Assembly: GCF_008692195.1 (NCBI RefSeq)
Contig: NZ_RXOM01000006.1
Span: 62,001 to 126,000, forward strand
DNA: 64,000 nt
Reading direction: 5' to 3'
Source: Salegentibacter sp. R32
Lineage (GTDB): Bacteria; Bacteroidota; Bacteroidia; Flavobacteriales; Flavobacteriaceae
Below are positions 24,915 through 34,135 of the stretch, piece by piece. Under the pieces are notes generated by a model. It did no database searches. It was not told the origin of the DNA and saw nothing but the letters and a program-made list of their open reading frames with translations. The position numbers and the translations under genes are program-made. Numbering within the stretch: the first letter of the stretch is position 1; each line of letters starts with the position of its first letter.

Positions 24915-27851
24915 TTAAAATCTTACATTCATTCCAAAAATTACATTTCTAGTTTGTGGGTAGGTACCAAAATCTACTCCCTGAACCGCATTATCACCTC
25001 CAAAAGCATTAACTTGAGGATCAAAACCGGAATAGTCTGTAATGGTGATTAAATTTTCACCAGTCACATAAAATTTCAATGCATTTAGGTGGAGTTTATC
25101 TAAGGTATTTTGTTTGAAGTTGTAACTAAAGGTTACTGCTTTGAATCTTAAATAAGAACCATCTTCAACATAACGATTTGATAGTCTTGAATTATCGGTA
25201 CTTGCTTCAGTATTCACTCTGGGAATATCGGTAATATCTCCAGGCTCTCTCCATCTATCAAGTACTGAAGCCAATTGGTTTTTAGAATCTATCATCGACT
25301 CCATTTGTAAACGGGTGGCATTAAAGATATCGTTCCCTTGTGAACCTTGTAAGAAAATATCTAAACCAAATTCTTTATAGGAAAATGTATTTCCTAAGCT
25401 GTAGATAAAATCTGGATTAGGATCACCTATTATTCTTCTATCATCTGCAGTAGGTTCAAAAGTACTTTCACCATCTTGGTTGATGTAGTAAACATTTCCT
25501 GTTGCAGGACCTACACCACCCCAAACATAACCGTAAAATGTTCCTAATGGTTCTCCTTCTCTTATTAAACTTACGTTACCTCTACTTGCTACACCACCTC
25601 GAGTAATTACTTGCCCAACGATGTCTTTAGCTTCATTTCTGTTAAAAGATAAATTGGCAGAAGTTCTCCAAGTAAAGTTCTCGTTACTGTAATTAATAGT
25701 ATTTAACTGAAACTCAAGCCCTCTATTTTCTATCTCACCCACATTTTGAATAGCTGAACTAAATCCTGTTCCTGTAGGCATAGGTACATCTAATAATAAA
25801 TCGTAATTCTTTTTAATGTACGCATCTGCAGAGAATGTTACTTTACCATCGTATAATCCTAAATCGATCCCTAAATTAGTTTGTTCTGACTCTTCCCATT
25901 TTAAATCATTATTAGCAATAGTTGCAGGATAAGTTCCCGGCATAGTTTGCCCTCCAATTGGATAATTACCTCCACTACCTACACGTGCTAGATATGCATA
26001 AGAGCCAACATCATCATTCCCAACAATACCCCAACCAGCTCTTAACTTAAGTTCAGACAATAAATCTACGTCTTCTAAGAATGATTCTCTCGAAATTCTC
26101 CAACCCACAGAAAAAGAAGGAAAGTATCCCCAACGATTGTTAGGGCCAAAGTTACTTGAACCATCTGCCCGAAAATTAGCGGTTAATAAATAACGATTTT
26201 TGTAATCATAGTTTATTCTTGAAATAAAGGAAGCATTGGTTTTTTCACTTTTCCCTGCACTAGCCCCAACAATTTCAGATCCAGCTCCAGGGGTAGTGAT
26301 CTCTGCACTCGCAAAATTCCTTCTTTCAATATTACTATATTCCCATCGGTTTTTTTGAAATACGCTACCAACTAATCCTTCAATTTTATGATCTCCAAAT
26401 TTGTTTTTATAGCTTAATGTATTATCCCAAATAAAGTAGTTATTGATATTAGTATTGTATTGACTAGAACCGTTTAAAGCTCTACCATAACTCGTTCTAA
26501 ATGGATCTAAGAAATAATCATAGCGATCTGCATTAAAATCTATCCCGAAATTGGTTTTGAAAGTAAAGTGCTTAAAGAAATCTACTTCTGTATAAATATT
26601 TCCCAATAAACGTTGATTTTTATATCCTCTGTCTGCACCATCTGTACTTGAAATCGGGTTTTCCCAGTCCTGAAAAGGATTACTGGTAAATGTCCCCTCC
26701 TCGGTATAAACCCCTATATTGGGTGGTGTTGCCAAAACCCCTAATAAAACCCCACCTTGATTGACAGCCGCATTATCGGTCACATCTACATCTGAATAAT
26801 GAGTATAGTTAATATTGGTCCCTATTTTTAGCCAATCATTTACTTCTTTAGATAAATTAGTTTTGAAACTAAAGCGCTCCATTTTGGCGCTTCTTACCGC
26901 ACCTTCTTGATTTAAATATCCTCCAGAAATGTAATATTGAGTGCCATTATTCTTACCTGATACCGAAAGTTGATAGTTATGTGACAAGGCATCTCTAAAG
27001 ACTTTATCTTGCCAATCTGTATTTTCGCTATATTGCTCCCATTGTGTATTATAACCCAATTCTGTCATTAAATCCCGGTATTGTTCCGCATTTAATACGT
27101 CTAAGGTTTTCCAAACCTGAGCAACTCCCACATAAGAATCGAATTGAAATTGAGCCTTCTCAGATTTACCCTGTTTTGTGGTTATTAAAACTACACCGTT
27201 TGCACCTTGAGCTCCATAAATAGCTGCCGAAGAAGCATCTTTTAAGATTGAAATACTTTCTATATCTGATGGATTTAAAGAACGAGTATCTGTAGTAGGA
27301 ACTCCATCGATAACATATAAAGGATCACTTCCTGCGCTTATCGAGCTTGTTCCCCGCACCCGAATATTAAATCCTGCCGAAGGCTTTCCAGAACTTTTTA
27401 AAACTTGCACTCCGGCTGCTTGTCCTTGTATCAAAGAACCTAAATCATTATTAGGACGCTCTTCAAAAGTTTCAGCAGCGTCAATTACACCAACGGCCCC
27501 CGTAATATCTTCTCTTTTCTGAGAACCATAGCCTACCACTACTACTTCTGATAATGCCTCGGCATTTTCAATCATAGATACGTTGATGGTATTATTGGTT
27601 CCCGCAACAATTTCTTGTGTACGAAAACCTATGTAAGAAAACACCAATGTATCTTGAGCTTCCGCTTCAATAGAATACTTCCCATCAAAATCGGTTACTA
27701 CTCCCTTATTTGTTCCTTTAATCACCACATTAGCGCCCGGTATAGGCATGTTGGTTTCATCTTCTGTAACTTGACCGCTTCGCTCCTGTTGTGCAAATAC
27801 GATACAACCAAATAAGGAAAAACAACAAACTAAATAATTCTTTATTCCCAT
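24915..27851 (-). CDS. susC: SusC/RagA TonB-dependent glycan transporter
   Basis: This 978-residue outer-membrane importer has a signal peptide (GCIVFAQQ) and an N-terminal carboxypeptidase-regulatory-like domain (VTEDETNMPIPGANVVIKGT, VFSYIGFRTQEIV). SEVVVVGYGSQKREDITGAV marks the start of the plug region. The plug holds YVIDGVPTTDTRSLNPSDIE and SILKDASSAAIYGAQGANGV, and a 22-strand barrel ends in NVIFGMNVRF. It imports glucan oligosaccharides with SusD, powered by TonB. It is the first gene of the operon and lies opposite the transmembrane regulator. Confidence 0.95.
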   Translation of the reverse strand: MGIKNYLVCCFSLFGCIVFAQQERSGQVTEDETNMPIPGANVVIKGTNKGVVTDFDGKYSIEAEAQDTLVFSYIGFRTQEIVAGTNNTINVSMIENAEALSEVVVVGYGSQKREDITGAVGVIDAAETFEERPNNDLGSLIQGQAAGVQVLKSSGKPSAGFNIRVRGTSSISAGSDPLYVIDGVPTTDTRSLNPSDIESISILKDASSAAIYGAQGANGVVLITTKQGKSEKAQFQFDSYVGVAQVWKTLDVLNAEQYRDLMTELGYNTQWEQYSENTDWQDKVFRDALSHNYQLSVSGKNNGTQYYISGGYLNQEGAVRSAKMERFSFKTNLSKEVNDWLKIGTNINYTHYSDVDVTDNAAVNQGGVLLGVLATPPNIGVYTEEGTFTSNPFQDWENPISSTDGADRGYKNQRLLGNIYTEVDFFKHFTFKTNFGIDFNADRYDYFLDPFRTSYGRALNGSSQYNTNINNYFIWDNTLSYKNKFGDHKIEGLVGSVFQKNRWEYSNIERRNFASAEITTPGAGSEIVGASAGKSEKTNASFISRINYDYKNRYLLTANFRADGSSNFGPNNRWGYFPSFSVGWRISRESFLEDVDLLSELKLRAGWGIVGNDDVGSYAYLARVGSGGNYPIGGQTMPGTYPATIANNDLKWEESEQTNLGIDLGLYDGKVTFSADAYIKKNYDLLLDVPMPTGTGFSSAIQNVGEIENRGLEFQLNTINYSNENFTWRTSANLSFNRNEAKDIVGQVITRGGVASRGNVSLIREGEPLGTFYGYVWGGVGPATGNVYYINQDGESTFEPTADDRRIIGDPNPDFIYSLGNTFSYKEFGLDIFLQGSQGNDIFNATRLQMESMIDSKNQLASVLDRWREPGDITDIPRVNTEASTDNSRLSNRYVEDGSYLRFKAVTFSYNFKQNTLDKLHLNALKFYVTGENLITITDYSGFDPQVNAFGGDNAVQGVDFGTYPQTRNVIFGMNVRF

Positions 27852-28062
27852 GTATAAAAGTTTAAATGACCTATTTTCATCGAGTAATTAGTTCTAGAAA
27901 ATTAATTACAAAGCTTTGTTTTAAATAACTCGAAAACGATTTCGGTTTGTGTTAAAAATTTTCTGTGAAATTAGATAAAGCTTTATTTTCATCTTAATTT
28001 TCATCTACACTTTAATTACTTCACAATAATTTAACACTACATCAATCCTACTTCAATTACAG

Positions 28063-28087
28063 TAAAATTCTATAAAACAGAATTTTA
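28063..28087. promoter_or_regulatory. Inverted repeat between SusC and its regulator
   Basis: TAAAATTCT and AGAATTTTA form 9-bp arms around a 7-nt spacer in the divergent intergenic region (27852-28196). It could be an operator, or a weak terminator because Ts follow on the plus strand. Confidence 0.4.
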
Positions 28088-28111
28088 TATTTTTATTTTT
28101 TTAGTATATTT

Positions 28112-28156
28112 ACGATTAGTTTTAGTCTTTAACGACTAATTAAGAATAGTAATCGT
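28112..28156. promoter_or_regulatory. Nested inverted repeats before the glucan regulator gene
   Basis: The outer arms ACGATTA (28112-28118) and TAATCGT (28150-28156) enclose the inner arms TTAGTC (28122-28127) and GACTAA (28134-28139). They lie 40 bp before the regulator start and just after a TATATTTA box. Autoregulation or control by the LuxR-type domain is possible. Confidence 0.45.
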
Positions 28157-28196
28157 TAGTTTTTCGGTGTCAAAAACTACTATTTTATTAATAAGA

Positions 28197-31109
28197 ATGA
28201 TAAAAAATAAGAATACCACTTTGTTTAGACAGAATTTTTTATTTATTCTCATTTGTAATTTATGCCTGCTTTGGGGTTGGGCTCAAGATTTAAATTCCTC
28301 TCAAGACTATTTTAATCAATCCCAAAATCCAAGTATCAATCATTTTTCAAGAACAGATTTTAATGCTGATTCTCAATTCTGGAGCGTGGTTGAAGATGAA
28401 GAAGGATTGATGTATTTTGGAAATAATGATGGGGTTTTAATTTACGATGGCAGCCATTGGAAATATACCTCTTTACCTAATTCTTCTTCAGTAAGAAGTT
28501 TAGCGAAAGATTCTTCCGGGGTAATTTATGCCGGGGGTTATCATGAATTGGGCATTGTTAAAAAAGATAAGTTTGGAAATTTTCAATTTAAATCATTAAA
28601 AGAAAACCTACAGCTCGAAAATGTAGATTTTGAAAATATCTGGCAAATCAATGTGATTCAGAATAAAGTAATTTTTAGGAGTTTTAAGAAACTTTTTATT
28701 GTTGAAAATAATAGCGTCACTCAAATACCCTCTAAAAATACATTTATTGAGTCGTTTGTGGTGAATAATAGGTTTCTGGTTCAGGATGCTGATGAAGGAA
28801 TTTTTGAAGTGGATCTCCAAACCAATCAAATACAAAAGTTGATTGACCGGAAAAAGTATAACAATGAAAAGATTGTTCATATCACTAATCATTTTGATTT
28901 AATTTCCGGTGCCGGTAATATTTATATTCCAAAAAATAATAAGTACGAAATAGCTCAACAACTTTTTTCAAAAAACAACGATCAAGTTATTTCTGCCATT
29001 CAACGAAACGAAACTATTTATTTGGGTACACTAAGTAGTGGAGTTTTACTTCTTAATAAAAATAGCAAGAACTATACTATTCAAGCTATTAATAACTTAC
29101 AGGGGAATACGGTTTTAAATTTATACCATACCAAAAAAAATAATATTTGGGCTTTACTTGATAATGGTTTAGACAAGATTAATTACAGTAGCCCGCGCAC
29201 TACTATTTTTAATCGGGCTTCGGTGTACGATGCCTTGATCGATAATGCTAGTTTATTTATTGCTACCAATCAGGGTGTATATTTTACAGAGAATGTGCGT
29301 ACTCCAAATCATTTTAATAAAATTGAGAGTTTACAGGGACAAGCTTGGAGTATTTCTCACTTTAACAACAGCCTGTTAGTTGGCCACAATAAAGGACTTT
29401 TTAAAATTAATGAGGACTTTACCACCACAAGAATCGGAAACACCAACGGGGTCTGGAAAGTGATTCCTTTTCCCAATCACCTAGACACTTTTTTGGTTTG
29501 TACTTATAATGGTATCTATATTTTAAAAAATGAAAAGGGTTCCTGGAACATTCAAAATAAAGTGGAAGGTTTTGATGAATCGGCCAGGGATATTTTAAAG
29601 GCTACTCAAAAAAATTCATTTTGGGTATGTCACGGTTACAAAGGGGTGTATAAAATAACGATTAGTGAAGATTTAAAAAGAACGATTGCCATAGACCATT
29701 ATACCGATAACAACGGACTTCCATCTCCTTTTAATGTGAATGTATTTAAGTGGAATCATCAAACGGTTTTTACTACCAATAAAGGGATTTATGAATTTAA
29801 GGAATCTACTAAACAGTTTACTCCTTTTGAACCTCTCAATAAAATTGTAGACACCACCAAAAATACTCGAAAAATAGTACAGGATGAAGCTAAAACTTGG
29901 GTGATTCAAGATGATGAAGCCGGATATTTTGAAACCAAAAGTCAAAATCCCCATATTATAAAAGACATTTTTTTACAAACTAAAGGAACTTTTAATCGCG
30001 GAATGGAAACCATTATTCCCATTAATAAGCAGAAAGTGCTCATTGGAACACATACCGGGCTATATTTATACAACCTCAATAAACAAAATTCTAAAGAAAA
30101 AATTCAGACGCAATTTACCTCTATCTCCTATACGATTGATGATGAAAGAAGAAACCTACCTATCCAAAACGATTCTACGCTGGAGTTGCCCAATAATTTA
30201 ACTTCTATCAGGTTTTCTTTTGCAGCCCCAAAAATGCCCAACAACCTAAGTAATGACTTCAGCTATCAACTTGAAAATGCCGATAAAAACTGGTCTCCGT
30301 GGCAAAGCTTACCGTTTAAAGAATTTAATTTACTACGTCCCGGCAACTATACTTTTAAAGTTAAAGGTAAAAATGTCTTAGGGATTGAAGCAGGTGTAGC
30401 GAGTTATAGTTTTTATATTCAACCTAAATGGTACCAAACTAATTTGGCTTATTTTTCTTATGTACTTCTATTTTTCATTCTCGTATTTATCACCCAAAAA
30501 TTGGTAAGAAATAAAATTACCAGAGAAAACGAAAAAACCATTTTACGGGAACAACGTACCAATCAACTCCTTCAATTGGAAATAGAACAACTAAAACTTC
30601 AAAAGGATAAAGAGAAAGTAGAAAAAGACAAAGAACATTTAGAAAAAGATATTATCCAAAAAAGTAAAGAACTAGCCAATTACACGATGTTATTGGTTAA
30701 TAAAAAGAATTTCTTCCACACCTTACAAGACGATTTGAAAGAGTTGAAAAGCATTGTAAAAAATAGAAACTCGAAACAAAAAGTTCTTGAAATCTTCCAA
30801 AAATTACATCAAAACAAAATAGACGAAGAATACTTTAAAGTGTTTGATGAAAATTTTGAGGGAGTTCATCAAAATTTCTTTAAAAACCTAAAAGAAATCG
30901 CCCCTTCCCTCTCTAAAAAAGAAATGCGTCTATCTGCCTTTATCAAAATGGGATTAACCAACAAAGAAATTGCCCCGCTACTTAATATTTCGACCCGTGG
31001 CGTAGAAACAGCAAGATATAGATTAAGAAAAAAACTGAATTTAGATCACGACGATAAGTTAATGGAATTTTTTGATAACCTAGCTGAAGAAAATCATTAC
31101 CTATTATAA
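28197..31109 (+). CDS. Transmembrane sensor-regulator: beta-propeller, Y_Y_Y domain, LuxR-type HTH
   Basis: This 970-residue one-protein regulator begins with a signal peptide or membrane segment (FLFILICNLCLLWGWAQ). About 650 residues of propeller-type repeats follow (FWSVVEDEEGLMYFGNNDGV; WSISHFNNSLLVGHNKGLFKI). A triple-tyrosine domain lies at about 660-760 (SYQLENADKNWSPWQSLPF; PGNYTFKVKGKN), then one membrane helix (FSYVLLFFILVFITQKLV), a coiled coil, and a C-terminal LuxR-type helix-turn-helix (LSAFIKMGLTNKEIAPLLNI; TRGVETARYRLRKKL). There is no histidine kinase, so the sensor reaches DNA directly. It is divergent from SusC and very likely controls that operon in response to glucan fragments. 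The frame also opens at a GTG (28167). Confidence 0.85.
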   Translation: MIKNKNTTLFRQNFLFILICNLCLLWGWAQDLNSSQDYFNQSQNPSINHFSRTDFNADSQFWSVVEDEEGLMYFGNNDGVLIYDGSHWKYTSLPNSSSVRSLAKDSSGVIYAGGYHELGIVKKDKFGNFQFKSLKENLQLENVDFENIWQINVIQNKVIFRSFKKLFIVENNSVTQIPSKNTFIESFVVNNRFLVQDADEGIFEVDLQTNQIQKLIDRKKYNNEKIVHITNHFDLISGAGNIYIPKNNKYEIAQQLFSKNNDQVISAIQRNETIYLGTLSSGVLLLNKNSKNYTIQAINNLQGNTVLNLYHTKKNNIWALLDNGLDKINYSSPRTTIFNRASVYDALIDNASLFIATNQGVYFTENVRTPNHFNKIESLQGQAWSISHFNNSLLVGHNKGLFKINEDFTTTRIGNTNGVWKVIPFPNHLDTFLVCTYNGIYILKNEKGSWNIQNKVEGFDESARDILKATQKNSFWVCHGYKGVYKITISEDLKRTIAIDHYTDNNGLPSPFNVNVFKWNHQTVFTTNKGIYEFKESTKQFTPFEPLNKIVDTTKNTRKIVQDEAKTWVIQDDEAGYFETKSQNPHIIKDIFLQTKGTFNRGMETIIPINKQKVLIGTHTGLYLYNLNKQNSKEKIQTQFTSISYTIDDERRNLPIQNDSTLELPNNLTSIRFSFAAPKMPNNLSNDFSYQLENADKNWSPWQSLPFKEFNLLRPGNYTFKVKGKNVLGIEAGVASYSFYIQPKWYQTNLAYFSYVLLFFILVFITQKLVRNKITRENEKTILREQRTNQLLQLEIEQLKLQKDKEKVEKDKEHLEKDIIQKSKELANYTMLLVNKKNFFHTLQDDLKELKSIVKNRNSKQKVLEIFQKLHQNKIDEEYFKVFDENFEGVHQNFFKNLKEIAPSLSKKEMRLSAFIKMGLTNKEIAPLLNISTRGVETARYRLRKKLNLDHDDKLMEFFDNLAEENHYLL

Positions 31110-31225
31110 TCTTAACTACTCTAAAATCTTCTATTATTGAGAATTTAAGAAAATAATATAAAGTTTTTCATTCAGATTAGATGAATGATAAACTAATCAC
31201 ATATAATTTACGTAAACCTGTGTAA

Positions 31226-31252
31226 AAATTCCACAACTTGGGTGTGGAATTT
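31226..31252 (+). terminator. Terminator-like hairpin downstream of the glucan regulator
   Basis: The 10-bp perfect stem AAATTCCACA/TGTGGAATTT has a 7-nt loop, about 117 bp after the regulator stop. The trailing T run is weak, so its efficiency is uncertain. Confidence 0.45.
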
Positions 31253-31352
31253 AATAATTCAACAAGTTTTATATCCACAATTAAAAATATATAAACAACT
31301 GAATTTCAGTAAATTTAAAAAAATTCACTTATAAAAATTGAAACGGTACAAT

Positions 31353-31398
31353 GATTTCTAAATATAAAATGACAACAAAGACAAAAAACTTAGAAATC
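31353..31398 (+). promoter_or_regulatory. Inverted repeat in the leader of the propeller gene
   Basis: GATTTCTAA (31353-31361) and TTAGAAATC (31390-31398) are exact inverted arms around an A/C-rich 28-base loop. The repeat ends 7 bp before the ATG at 31406, so a folded leader would hide the start region. Confidence 0.4.
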
Positions 31399-31405
31399 GT
31401 TACTT

Positions 31406-32269
31406 ATGAAAATCACGCACTTAATACTCATCAGCTTTTTATTTTTAGCCCGTGGCTTTGGAGAAGACGTACCAATGCTTACTTCTTTAGACAGTAAAGT
31501 AAATGAATCTTCTGGCTTAGCTTTAGTAGATAACCAATTAATTACCCACAACGATTCTGATGAAGAACCTGAATTATATGAAATAAGTCCAGAAACGGGT
31601 GAAGTAAAAAGAACCGTAGTAGTGGGTAATGTAAAAAACCACGATTGGGAAGATATTACTACCGATAAAGGTTTTATTTATGTGGGTGATTTCGGGAATA
31701 ACTTAGGAAGCAGAAAAAACCTTCAGATTTATAAAATATCAAAAGAAGATTTTTTGAAGAAAGATACTGTTAGCGCCGAAAAAATAAAATTCAGTTATGC
31801 CAATCAAATAGAGTTTAATCCGGCAAGGTTCAATAGTAATTTTGATGCTGAAGCTTTAGTGAGTTACAAAGACCACTTATATATATTCACCAAAAACTGG
31901 GAAAACAAGGAAACCGATATTTATAAAATAAGCAAACAACCAGGAGAGTATATTTTAAATAAAGTAAGCAGTATAAAATCTGAAGGCTTAATTACCGGTG
32001 GCGATTACGATGAAGCCAATAATCAAATTGTATTGACCGGAAATGGAATACCAACTCCCTTTATTTTAGTTATAAAAGACTTTGAAAACAATTTTTTAAA
32101 TGCAACTATCGCTAAGCACAATTTACAACCTCAAATGGGAGCGTCTATACAAATTGAAGGAATTACTATGATTAATGAAAATGAATGTTTTCTTTCTGCT
32201 GAAAAGAGTGTTACCGGTTCTTCTGCCTTGTATAAATTCAACTTTAAAAATAGTCCTAATCAATTGTAA
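31406..32269 (+). CDS. Secreted beta-propeller-like protein of unknown function
   Basis: This 287-residue protein has the signal peptide LILISFLFLARGFG. It carries the propeller-like motifs ESSGLALVDNQLITHNDSD, NHDWEDITTDKGFIYVGDFGNN, FDAEALVSYKDHLYIFTKNW and QIEGITMINENECFLSAEK. It resembles a widespread Bacteroidota family with conserved DWED and GDFGNN motifs, loosely related to SdiA-regulated / esterase-like-phytase propellers. No catalytic residues can be assigned. It is preceded by a leader inverted repeat and a hairpin that separate it from the glucan regulator, so it is probably its own unit. Confidence 0.65.
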   Translation: MKITHLILISFLFLARGFGEDVPMLTSLDSKVNESSGLALVDNQLITHNDSDEEPELYEISPETGEVKRTVVVGNVKNHDWEDITTDKGFIYVGDFGNNLGSRKNLQIYKISKEDFLKKDTVSAEKIKFSYANQIEFNPARFNSNFDAEALVSYKDHLYIFTKNWENKETDIYKISKQPGEYILNKVSSIKSEGLITGGDYDEANNQIVLTGNGIPTPFILVIKDFENNFLNATIAKHNLQPQMGASIQIEGITMINENECFLSAEKSVTGSSALYKFNFKNSPNQL

Positions 32270-32355
32270 AATAATTGAGTATTTTAACTCATTGATTCAT
32301 AAATTTTTAGTAAATTTAATTTCTTTAAAATTACTAACCTCAAAACCCTACCGTC

Positions 32356-32544
32356 ATGAAAAAGTTCCGAATTACATTTTCCGTTATTTCATTGATTTTC
32401 TTGGCTATAGGAATCACTTACCTTGATTTTGAAAATCTAAGTTTTTTCAAAAACTATAAGGCCTATATTCTTATTGTATTGGGTTTATGCACGTTGGGTT
32501 TTTCTTTTCTAAAGCCAGTACACTTAAACCTAGATAAAAATTAA
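32356..32544 (+). CDS. Small two-helix membrane protein
   Basis: This 62-residue protein is almost entirely two membrane segments (FSVISLIFLAIGITYL and AYILIVLGLCTLGFSFL) joined by a short loop, with a basic N-terminus. The layout of ATG, hydrophobic helices and polar tail is convincing for a real small membrane protein. The family and function are unknown. An overlapping frame upstream (32175-32426) has no protein-like features. Confidence 0.55.
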   Translation: MKKFRITFSVISLIFLAIGITYLDFENLSFFKNYKAYILIVLGLCTLGFSFLKPVHLNLDKN

Positions 32545-32581
32545 ATTAGACCTCTAGTTTTACTATTTTAGCTTTAAGAAC

Positions 32582-32696
32582 GTCAATTCGAGTGAAAATC
32601 TGTGAAGATTTTTGTATCGAGAATAGCTTTGAAGTTAATTAGGTTCCCGATACAATTTTGCTTCGTCTTACAACACAACTCACGAATTATTTCTGC
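32582..32696. repeat. Imperfect palindromic flavobacterial intergenic repeat
   Basis: GTATCGAGAA (32614-32623) and TTCCCGATAC (32644-32653) are inverted with one mismatch. The outer ends (GTCAATTCGAGTG and CACGAATTA) pair partly. The sequence resembles the GTCATTTCGAGTG...GTATCGAGAA elements scattered through many flavobacterial genomes (from memory). It sits between convergent genes. Confidence 0.5.
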
Positions 32697-32706
32697 ACTT
32701 ATTATC

Positions 32707-34008
32707 TTATTCTACAGCGTCCATTTTTTCTTTATGTTGTTTAAATGGTCTTACAATTAACCTGGCTGCTCTATCAAAATTAATATAGCTATACGTCCAA
32801 TTAAAAAAGGTCACTATTCGGTTTCTAAAACCTACCAAAAACCAAAGGTGAACAAACATCCAAATAAACCAAGCGAAGAAACCCCCAAAAGTCGATTTCT
32901 TTAAATCTACCACTGCTTTGTTTCTTCCGATGGTCGCCATGGTTCCTTTATCAAAATAGTCAAAAGGTTCCAGTTTTTGTTTCTTAATGATTCGCTCTAG
33001 GTTTTTTGCTAAATGCTTTCCTTGTTGTATTGCAGGTTGCGCCACCATAGGATGTCCTTTGGGATAATTTTCGCTTTGCATTAACGCAATGTCCCCAATC
33101 GCAAATACATTTTCATAACCTTCCACTTGATTAAAAACATTCACTTTGTAACGATTGGCTTTTTCCACCAAAGCTTCAGCGGTTAAACCTTGTACTGGCG
33201 CTCCGGTAACTCCGGCACTCCAAATAAATGTTTCGGTTTCAAAATTTTTATCGGTATTCGTTTTTACTAATTTTCCATCATAATCTTGTACCATCGTATT
33301 TAGGTGGATTTGTACGCCTAAATCTTTTAAGAACTTTTCAGCTTTCACAGATGATTTTTCAGACATAGGAGGTAATACTCTATCTAAACCTTCCAAAAGG
33401 TGAATTTTCATTTCAGAAATATCAATATCGGGATAATCTTTTGGGATAATATTGTTTCTCACTTCAGCAATAGCTCCGCTCAACTCCACTCCCGTTGGTC
33501 CTGCTCCTGCAATTACAAAATTCAATAGGCGCTCACGCACTTTTTTATCTTTCGTAATGGTCGCTTGTTCCAAATTCTCTAGAATTAAACTTCTAATGTT
33601 TAGTGCATGCGGGATGGTCTTCATACACATTGCATTATTTTCCACAGCTTCATTTCCGAAGAAATTAGTCCTGGAACCGGTCGCCAACACCAAATAATCA
33701 TAGGTCAATTCACCTATATCTGAAAAAATCTTGGTATGTTCAGCATCAATGGAAGTCACTTCTGCCAACCTAAAAAAGGCATTTTTCTTTTCGGTAATCA
33801 ACTTTCTAAGTGGATAAGCAATAGAATCGGGTTCTAAACTAGAAGTGGAAACCTGATACAATAAAGGCTGAAATGTATGATAATTACGTTTATCGATTAA
33901 GACTACCTGAAATTTTTGAAGTTTTATTAGTTTTTTGGCGACGTTCATGCCGGCAAAACCTCCACCAACAATTGCGACAGTAGGTAAATTAGAAGTTGGA
34001 ATATTCAT
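32707..34008 (-). CDS. ndh: Type II NADH dehydrogenase (NDH-2)
   Basis: This 433-residue FAD-dependent oxidoreductase transfers electrons from NADH to quinone without pumping ions. The FAD-binding motif is TVAIVGGGFAGMNVAKKL at the N-terminus and the NAD-binding motif is FVIAGAGPTGVELSGAIAE (about 160-180). YLVLATGSRTNFFG, YENVFAIGDIALMQ and MVAQPAIQQGKHLAKNL are family signatures. The C-terminal about 70 residues contain a hydrophobic stretch (FFAWFIWMFVHLWFLVGF) that attaches it to the inner membrane. It is divergent from the sigma factor gene. Confidence 0.9.
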   Translation of the reverse strand: MNIPTSNLPTVAIVGGGFAGMNVAKKLIKLQKFQVVLIDKRNYHTFQPLLYQVSTSSLEPDSIAYPLRKLITEKKNAFFRLAEVTSIDAEHTKIFSDIGELTYDYLVLATGSRTNFFGNEAVENNAMCMKTIPHALNIRSLILENLEQATITKDKKVRERLLNFVIAGAGPTGVELSGAIAEVRNNIIPKDYPDIDISEMKIHLLEGLDRVLPPMSEKSSVKAEKFLKDLGVQIHLNTMVQDYDGKLVKTNTDKNFETETFIWSAGVTGAPVQGLTAEALVEKANRYKVNVFNQVEGYENVFAIGDIALMQSENYPKGHPMVAQPAIQQGKHLAKNLERIIKKQKLEPFDYFDKGTMATIGRNKAVVDLKKSTFGGFFAWFIWMFVHLWFLVGFRNRIVTFFNWTYSYINFDRAARLIVRPFKQHKEKMDAVE

Positions 34009-34135
34009 AAAATGAAATTGAATTTACACAAAACTAAAACCCGTAGAGCAATTATTATGTTAGCATTGTTATAATTTCTGAAAAAAATGTAACAAATTAG
34101 TAAACCGGAACACTAATTAGGAAACTTATTTAAAA

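Noticed and set aside
31369-31497. Short frame starting at ATG 31369 in the leader of the propeller gene (possible upstream ORF)
   Set aside because: Its translation (MTTKTKNLEIVTYENH...) is just the shifted frame of the main gene and shows no conserved features.
32175-32426. Plus-strand frame of 83 codons bridging the propeller gene and the small membrane gene
   Set aside because: It overlaps two better-supported genes in another frame and has no signal peptide, motif or codon pattern of its own.
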